In this document: in pieces, positions 15,061-18,969 of the stretch | How positions within the stretch are numbered: the first letter of the stretch is position 1 | Layout of the letters: the number at the start of each line of letters is the position of its first letter | NCBI GenBank assembly: GCA_015661405.1 | Contig: JACWMK010000039.1 | Location: forward strand, 1 to 18,969 | DNA: 18,969 nt | From: Methanobacterium sp. | GTDB lineage: Archaea; Methanobacteriota; Methanobacteria; Methanobacteriales; Methanobacteriaceae | Direction: 5' to 3' | Notes under the pieces: model-generated | Databases searched by the model: none | What the model was told of the DNA's origin: nothing | What the model saw: only the letters and a program-made list of their open reading frames with translations | Made by a program: the position numbers and the translations under genes

Positions 15061-15927
15061 ATGGCGATTGGAAGAGAAAGTGTAGAAAAGTTACTTAAAT
15101 TCAAGAGTACTAAATGGAAAACCTCCATAACTAGGATAGAATCGAATAAAATCTCTATTAGAGGATATCCATTAGAGGATCTAATTGGAACTTTATCATT
15201 TCCCGAAATGATTTATTTACTAATAATTGGCAATTTACCATCCAAAAAAGAAGCTATGATGCTTGAAGCAATTTTAGTATCATTCAGTGATCATGGAGTA
15301 ACCCCACCTAGCACCCAAGTGGCCCGACTAATGGCTTCTACTGGATCTCCCTTAAACAACTGTGTATCTGGAGGTATTCTATCATTTGGGAAACATCATG
15401 CTGGCGCTTTGGAAAATTGTATGAAACTTTTGCAAGAAGGAGTTAAAGATTATACAGGATCTATAGATTCTCCTAAAGACATTAAAAAGATTGCTGAAGT
15501 CGAGATTGAGAAATTTATTCAGAATAATCGTAAAATACCGGGTTTCGGGCATCGATATCATGATATGGATCCTCGTGCACCTAAACTCATTGAAGTAGCC
15601 CAGAAATATGGTTTTTGTGGTATTCATACTCAATTAGCACTTGCTATACAAGAGATTATTTCTGAGATAAAAGGTATCAAGATGAATGTGGATGGTGCTA
15701 ATGCGGGAATTCTGTCAGATATGGCTTTTGATTGGCAAGTAGGGTCGGGAATTTTTATGATTGGAAGGCTTCCTGGCTTAATTTCTCATATATATGAAGA
15801 AAAAACTAGAGAACCTCCATTTAGAAAGTTTTTTGGGGTAGACGAGATTTACTATAATGGTGTTGAAGAAAGAATTTTGAGTAAGGGATTACATCATCCT
15901 AAAATCGATAATAACTATAATGATTAA
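15061..15927 (+). CDS. Short citrate synthase homologue, citryl-CoA-lyase type
   Basis: The 288-residue protein is about 100 residues shorter than ordinary citrate synthase and has the small-domain-reduced layout of citryl-CoA lyases and the ATP-citrate lyase C-terminus. The three catalytic positions of the superfamily are visible: His in GGILSFGKHHAGA (H112/H113), H164 in PGFGHRYHDMDPRAP, and D211 in NVDGANAGILSDMAF. GRLPGLISHIYEE (235-247) is the usual acyl-CoA/citrate-binding end. GGTGAT at 15049-15054 gives a well-spaced ribosome-binding site. It follows the fumarase-like gene by 25 bases, and the ATP synthase promoter lies just downstream. It could cleave citryl-CoA, or condense or cleave another acyl-CoA/ketoacid pair; I cannot choose. 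A normal-length citrate synthase is not present in the window. Confidence 0.88.
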   Translation: MAIGRESVEKLLKFKSTKWKTSITRIESNKISIRGYPLEDLIGTLSFPEMIYLLIIGNLPSKKEAMMLEAILVSFSDHGVTPPSTQVARLMASTGSPLNNCVSGGILSFGKHHAGALENCMKLLQEGVKDYTGSIDSPKDIKKIAEVEIEKFIQNNRKIPGFGHRYHDMDPRAPKLIEVAQKYGFCGIHTQLALAIQEIISEIKGIKMNVDGANAGILSDMAFDWQVGSGIFMIGRLPGLISHIYEEKTREPPFRKFFGVDEIYYNGVEERILSKGLHHPKIDNNYND

Positions 15928-15934
15928 TCATTAT
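15917..15934. repeat. Perfect 18-bp palindrome at the end of the citrate-synthase-like gene
   Basis: The 18 bases with core TGATTAATCA read the same on both strands and span the stop codon at 15925-15927. The palindrome lies about 20 bases upstream of the ATP synthase TATA box. It has no T-tract, so an operator is as likely as a terminator. In AT-rich DNA chance cannot be excluded. Confidence 0.4.
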
Positions 15935-15949
15935 TGAAAATCAAATAGT

Positions 15950-15964
15950 AAAAGATATATATAG
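15950..15964 (+). promoter_or_regulatory. TATA/BRE promoter of the ATP synthase operon
   Basis: AAAAG followed by ATATATATAG is a good archaeal BRE plus TATA box. A transcript starting about 25 bases downstream, near 15984, would carry the GGTGAT at 15990-15995 and the ahaH ATG at 15999 with a very short leader. Confidence 0.6.
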
Positions 15965-15989
15965 TATACAAGAAATTCTCGAATATTAT

Positions 15990-15995
15990 GGTGAT
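15990..15995 (+). promoter_or_regulatory. Ribosome-binding site of ahaH
   Basis: GGTGAT ends three bases before the ATG at 15999 and fixes that start. It is the same arrangement as before the PRC-barrel gene. Confidence 0.7.
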
Positions 15996-15998
15996 AAA

Positions 15999-16313
15999 AT
16001 GACAACGATATCGGAAGCTATTACAACCATTAAAAAGGCCGAAAATGACGCTGATAAATTAATTGAAGATACAGAGAAGCAATCTTCAGAATTAATAGAA
16101 GAAGCTGAATCTAAATCAGATATGGTTATAGAGAAAGCAAAAGAAGAAGCACAACTTGAATCTGAAAAAATTATATTCGAATCTGATACTAAAGTCCAAA
16201 AAGAAGCGTATCAAATTTCTAATAAAACTACTGAAAAAATAGAATTAATGAAGAAAAAAGCCGCTGATAAGATTGAAGACGGTGCAGAAGTTATAGTAAA
16301 AAAGATTTTATAA
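15999..16313 (+). CDS. ahaH: A-type ATP synthase subunit H
   Basis: Subunit H pairs with subunit E to form a peripheral stalk of the A1Ao ATP synthase, holding A1 against the torque of the rotor. The 104 residues are nearly all charged and helical, with heptad-like spacing and the run AENDADKLIEDTEKQSSELI near the start, as expected for a right-handed coiled coil; there is no membrane segment. It is the first gene of the operon, behind a clear TATA box and GGTGAT site, and its TAA is immediately followed by the GTG of the next gene. A prediction from sequence alone would be ambiguous for such a coiled coil, but the following I-K-E order makes the assignment firm. Confidence 0.9.
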   Translation: MTTISEAITTIKKAENDADKLIEDTEKQSSELIEEAESKSDMVIEKAKEEAQLESEKIIFESDTKVQKEAYQISNKTTEKIELMKKKAADKIEDGAEVIVKKIL

Positions 16314-18317
16314 GTGAACATCATGTTCAGACCAGCAACTATGAAGAAGCTCAGTATAATAACCTTAGATAAGTACACCGATTCTGCAGTGCGTTCACTT
16401 CATGAAGCGAGTATTGTACAAATCCAGGATATATCCGAGCGTATACAAGAAGATGCGGAGTGGAAACAAATATTCAAACCCGGGCGAGCCACGCCTTATC
16501 TGGGTAAAGTTTCTTCTCTTCTAATGAAAACAAGCAGCATTACAGATTTCTTAAAATCTGTTCGTGAGCGGGAAACCGGCATAATGCCCCTTGTTAAAAG
16601 TTTTATAAACCCTCCTGCTATCGAAAAAAAAGAAATGGAAGATCTGAGTGTTGAAGAACTTTTAAATAAAGTGGGAGATTTAATTGAAAAAGTTGAATCA
16701 AAAACAAATCCACTCTCTCAAAAATTAAATAACCTCGATTCTGAAAAAACTAAACTAAAAAATGCACATAAAGTAGCTGAAAATTTAATAAATATAGATA
16801 TTGATCTAGCTGATTTACAAGAATTAAATCATGCATCATTTATCCTTGGTAAAATAAGTGATGAATCTTTAATAAAATTTAAAGAAAATTTAAAAACTTT
16901 AAGGAGCGATGAAATTGTAGTTTTCGATTATGATGCCGATGAAAAAGATTTTAAAAATCTCATTTTAATTTCTCTAAATAAGCTCGAAGATGAAATTTCC
17001 TATATATTAAGGAAAGTGGATTTCGAAAAATTTGAGATTTCAGGATTATCTGGAAAACCTAGTGACATTATAAAAGAAGCAGATTCACGAATCGAATCCA
17101 TAAACCAAGAAAGAGAATCAATTGAAAAAGATTTAGCTGTTATATCTGCAGAATGGTTTCCTGAATTTAAAGCTTATAAAGAGCAACTAGAAATAGAGAA
17201 ACAACGGAGTGAAATATCCACTTCATTTGGTGAAACAAATAATACTGTTATGTTAGAAGGCTGGGTAACCGAGAAAAAATTGCAAAAAGCTCTGGATATT
17301 ATTGAAGATTCTACTGAAGGAAATTCAGTGGTTGAAGTTTCTGATCCAGATATTGAAAAAGATGATATACCAATTCATCTGGATAACCCTAGTTTTGCCA
17401 AACCTTATGAATTGTTCGTGAAAATGTATTCTCCCCCAAGTTACAGAGAATTTGATCCGACTATTCTAATGGCTATAGTATTCCCTTTTTTCTTTGGATT
17501 CTGTCTTACAGATGCAGGATATGGATTAGTAGATCTAATTATAGGTGTTATAATTATCCTAGGATTAGGAAAGAATAATAAGATAATGAAAAGTTTCGGT
17601 TTGATTTTAGTAGCATGTGGTGCTTGGACATTGATTTTAGGAGATATTACTAATGGTTTTATAGGCAATCTTTTCGGTATAGGTGCCTTAGGTGATTTTA
17701 TACCAGTAAATAATCCATTAATAATACCGTCAGTAAACGCCTTTGTATTCCCACAAAATATTTTAATTATTGCTTTATTAGTGGGTTTTATTCACATTTT
17801 CATTGGGTTATCTGTGGGTACCTATAATAATTTTAAAATAGGAGCAACTAGAGATGCACTTGGTTCACAAGTGCCTTGGTTAATCCTTATAGTCGGTATA
17901 GCATTATTTGTAATAACCGGATCAATGTATGTTTTAGCACCTTTCCTCATAGCAACCATAGCTATGCTAATGTTCTTCAATGGCGTGTTAGGTTTCATGG
18001 ATATTCTCGGTTTCATAGGCACAATCTTGTCATACAGTCGGCTCCTAGCATTATGTCTTTCCACTGGAGGAATGGCTATGACAGTTAATATATTAACCCA
18101 AATAACCGGATCTATGATACCCATTTTAGGACTCATAATAGCTCCCATAATTTTCATCTTTGGACATATAGCTGTAGGTTTCTTTATGAGTTTAGGAGCG
18201 TTTATAAACGCTTTACGTTTACATTATGTTGAATATTTTGGTCAATTTTTCATAGGCGGAGGTCACAAATTTAAGGCTTTCCGCGCAAGAAGAAAATATA
18301 CTAATATTAGGAGGTAA
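16314..18317 (+). CDS. ahaI: A-type ATP synthase subunit I (a subunit of the membrane motor)
   Basis: Subunit I is the static half of the ion channel. The 667 residues split into a cytoplasmic part of about 370 residues with long helices and a membrane part with about seven or eight segments from residue 380. The linker PPSYREFDPT is at 374-383 and GFCLTDAGYGLVD at 395-407. The essential channel arginine is R576 in SYSRLLALCLS, and a second conserved arginine is R635 in ALRLHYVEYFGQFF. The frame starts with a GTG directly after the ahaH stop; the ATG three codons on (16323, MFRPATMKKL) matches the usual N-terminus, and the GTGA that contains the GTG could serve it as Shine-Dalgarno, so I consider that ATG the likelier start. 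AGGAGGT of the next gene overlaps its last codons. Confidence 0.95.
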   Translation: MNIMFRPATMKKLSIITLDKYTDSAVRSLHEASIVQIQDISERIQEDAEWKQIFKPGRATPYLGKVSSLLMKTSSITDFLKSVRERETGIMPLVKSFINPPAIEKKEMEDLSVEELLNKVGDLIEKVESKTNPLSQKLNNLDSEKTKLKNAHKVAENLINIDIDLADLQELNHASFILGKISDESLIKFKENLKTLRSDEIVVFDYDADEKDFKNLILISLNKLEDEISYILRKVDFEKFEISGLSGKPSDIIKEADSRIESINQERESIEKDLAVISAEWFPEFKAYKEQLEIEKQRSEISTSFGETNNTVMLEGWVTEKKLQKALDIIEDSTEGNSVVEVSDPDIEKDDIPIHLDNPSFAKPYELFVKMYSPPSYREFDPTILMAIVFPFFFGFCLTDAGYGLVDLIIGVIIILGLGKNNKIMKSFGLILVACGAWTLILGDITNGFIGNLFGIGALGDFIPVNNPLIIPSVNAFVFPQNILIIALLVGFIHIFIGLSVGTYNNFKIGATRDALGSQVPWLILIVGIALFVITGSMYVLAPFLIATIAMLMFFNGVLGFMDILGFIGTILSYSRLLALCLSTGGMAMTVNILTQITGSMIPILGLIIAPIIFIFGHIAVGFFMSLGAFINALRLHYVEYFGQFFIGGGHKFKAFRARRKYTNIRR

Positions 18318-18322
18318 AAAAA

Positions 18323-18811
18323 ATGGTTGAAGTAGTTTTAGGAACAGCTTTAGCAGCAATCGGCGCAGGTGTAGCCGTCGGTATGGCTTCATTAGGATCA
18401 GGTATAGGACAAGGAATAGCAGCATCAGGAAGTGTAGGTGCAGTAGCAGAAGACCCGGATATGTTTGCCCGGGCTCTTATATTCACTGCTCTTCCAGAAA
18501 CACAAGCTATCTATGGTTTTCTGATTGCTATATTATTACTGGTATTCTCAGGATTATTAGGTGGAGGTAAAGGATTAAGTGTTGATGCCGGTTTAGTGGC
18601 AATTGGAGCAGGTGCTGCAGTTGGATTTGCCGGTTTAGGTTCTGGAATGGGTCAAGGTATAACTGCATCAACTGCTGCAGGAGCAGTAGTAGAAGATCCT
18701 GACATGTTTGCTAGGGGTGTTATATTCACTGCAATTTCTGAAACACAAGCAATTTACGGTTTCCTGATTGCTATACTTTTAATGGTTTTCGGTGGAATTC
18801 TTGGAGGATAA
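18323..18811 (+). CDS. ahaK: A-type ATP synthase subunit K (proteolipid c subunit, duplicated hairpin)
   Basis: AhaK forms the ion-carrying rotor ring. The 162 residues contain two copies of a two-helix hairpin (about 1-80 and 85-162), giving four membrane helices, the 16 kDa form known from Methanothermobacter. Both copies keep the ion site: GSGIGQGIAAS with Q30 and LPETQAIYGF with E59-T60-Q61 in the first, GSGMGQGITAS with Q111 and ISETQAIYGF with E140-T141-Q142 in the second. Gln, Glu and Thr in these places coordinate Na+ in Na+-driven V/A-type rotors, so Na+ coupling is likely. The cytoplasmic loops both read EDPDMFAR. It starts behind AGGAGGT (18309-18315), which overlaps the end of ahaI, and carries GGAGG for ahaE in its own last codons. 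Confidence 0.96.
   Translation: MVEVVLGTALAAIGAGVAVGMASLGSGIGQGIAASGSVGAVAEDPDMFARALIFTALPETQAIYGFLIAILLLVFSGLLGGGKGLSVDAGLVAIGAGAAVGFAGLGSGMGQGITASTAAGAVVEDPDMFARGVIFTAISETQAIYGFLIAILLMVFGGILGG
18803..18807 (+). promoter_or_regulatory. Ribosome-binding site of ahaE inside the end of ahaK
   Basis: GGAGG lies seven bases before the ATG at 18815 and within the final codons of ahaK, giving tight translational coupling. Confidence 0.65.
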
Positions 18812-18814
18812 GAA

Positions 18815-18969
18815 ATGAGCAACGGGACAGATAAGATAGTCTCAAGTATAGTATCTGATGCTCAAATTAAAGCTAAAGCTTTAACAGAAGAAGCTGAAAA
18901 GAAAAGTAGCTCAATTTTGTTACAAGGTGAAGAAAAAGCTTTAATTGAGAAAAACAAAATCTTGTCAGA
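18815..18969 (+). CDS. ahaE: A-type ATP synthase subunit E, N-terminal part (runs off the right edge)
   Basis: The ATG at 18815, three bases after the ahaK stop, opens 51 codons without a stop before the window ends. The visible protein begins MSNGTDKIVSSIVSDAQIKA and goes on with Ala, Glu and Lys-rich helical sequence (ALTEEAEKKSSSILLQGEEK). This is the usual N-terminal coiled coil of subunit E, the partner of H in the peripheral stalk. GGAGG seven bases upstream supports the start. Subunits C, F, A, B and D would be expected beyond the edge. Confidence 0.88.
   Translation, partial: MSNGTDKIVSSIVSDAQIKAKALTEEAEKKSSSILLQGEEKALIEKNKILS

Noticed and set aside
17822..18157. 111-codon minus-strand frame within ahaI
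   Set aside because: It mirrors conserved transmembrane codons of ahaI, including the channel arginine region; no independent signal supports it.

Overview
The window comes from an AT-rich methanogenic archaeon, most likely of the order Methanobacteriales (Methanobacterium/Methanobrevibacter type). The reasons are an archaeal A1Ao ATP synthase operon in the order H-I-K-E with a duplicated 16 kDa proteolipid, archaea-specific TiaS, an archaeal Thg1-like enzyme, L-aspartate dehydrogenase, SerA with the long methanogen/bacterial architecture, and GGTGAT/AGGAGGT ribosome-binding sites. From memory (not searched), the order SerA ... HTH regulator ... citrate-synthase-like ... ATP synthase matches the MTH970-MTH952 stretch of Methanothermobacter thermautotrophicus, so most of the window looks like an old conserved block.

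Layout. Bases 1-67 hold the last codons of an unidentified + strand gene. Bases 187-3489 (minus strand) are a three-gene arginine deiminase operon transcribed argF/arcB - arcA - arcC: arginine to citrulline and ammonia, citrulline to ornithine and carbamoyl phosphate, then ATP from carbamoyl phosphate. No arginine/ornithine antiporter lies beside it. A 336-base AT-rich gap (3490-3825) carries a perfect 13-bp inverted repeat followed, on the operon's strand, by nine T. Bases 3826-6302 (+ strand) carry a PRC-barrel protein, NadX aspartate dehydrogenase (NAD synthesis), a Thg1-like tRNA polymerase and a JAMM metallopeptidase. serA (minus) converges on these. Bases 8095-9216 (+) carry a YbjQ/UPF0145 protein and an uncharacterised TIM-barrel protein. 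A minus-strand HTH regulator is divergent from tiaS, which makes agmatidine on tRNA-Ile2 (CAU).

Bases 11792-15927 (+) hold four genes whose joint role I cannot name: an MmgE/PrpD-family protein, a cysteine-free TIM-barrel-like protein, a stand-alone class I fumarase alpha-type protein, and a short citryl-CoA-lyase-type citrate synthase homologue. They look like a tricarboxylate- or hydroxyacid-handling set in a lineage usually described as making 2-oxoglutarate by a reductive partial TCA route, and they are the best candidate here for an undescribed pathway. The window ends in the A-type ATP synthase operon (ahaH, ahaI, ahaK and the first 51 codons of ahaE). The two halves of AhaK both keep the carboxylate and the polar residues that coordinate Na+ in related rotors.

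No tRNA, rRNA, insertion sequence, integrase or CRISPR array was seen. Starts were moved inward from the longest reading frame for serA, the HTH gene and tiaS, for the reasons given in each entry.
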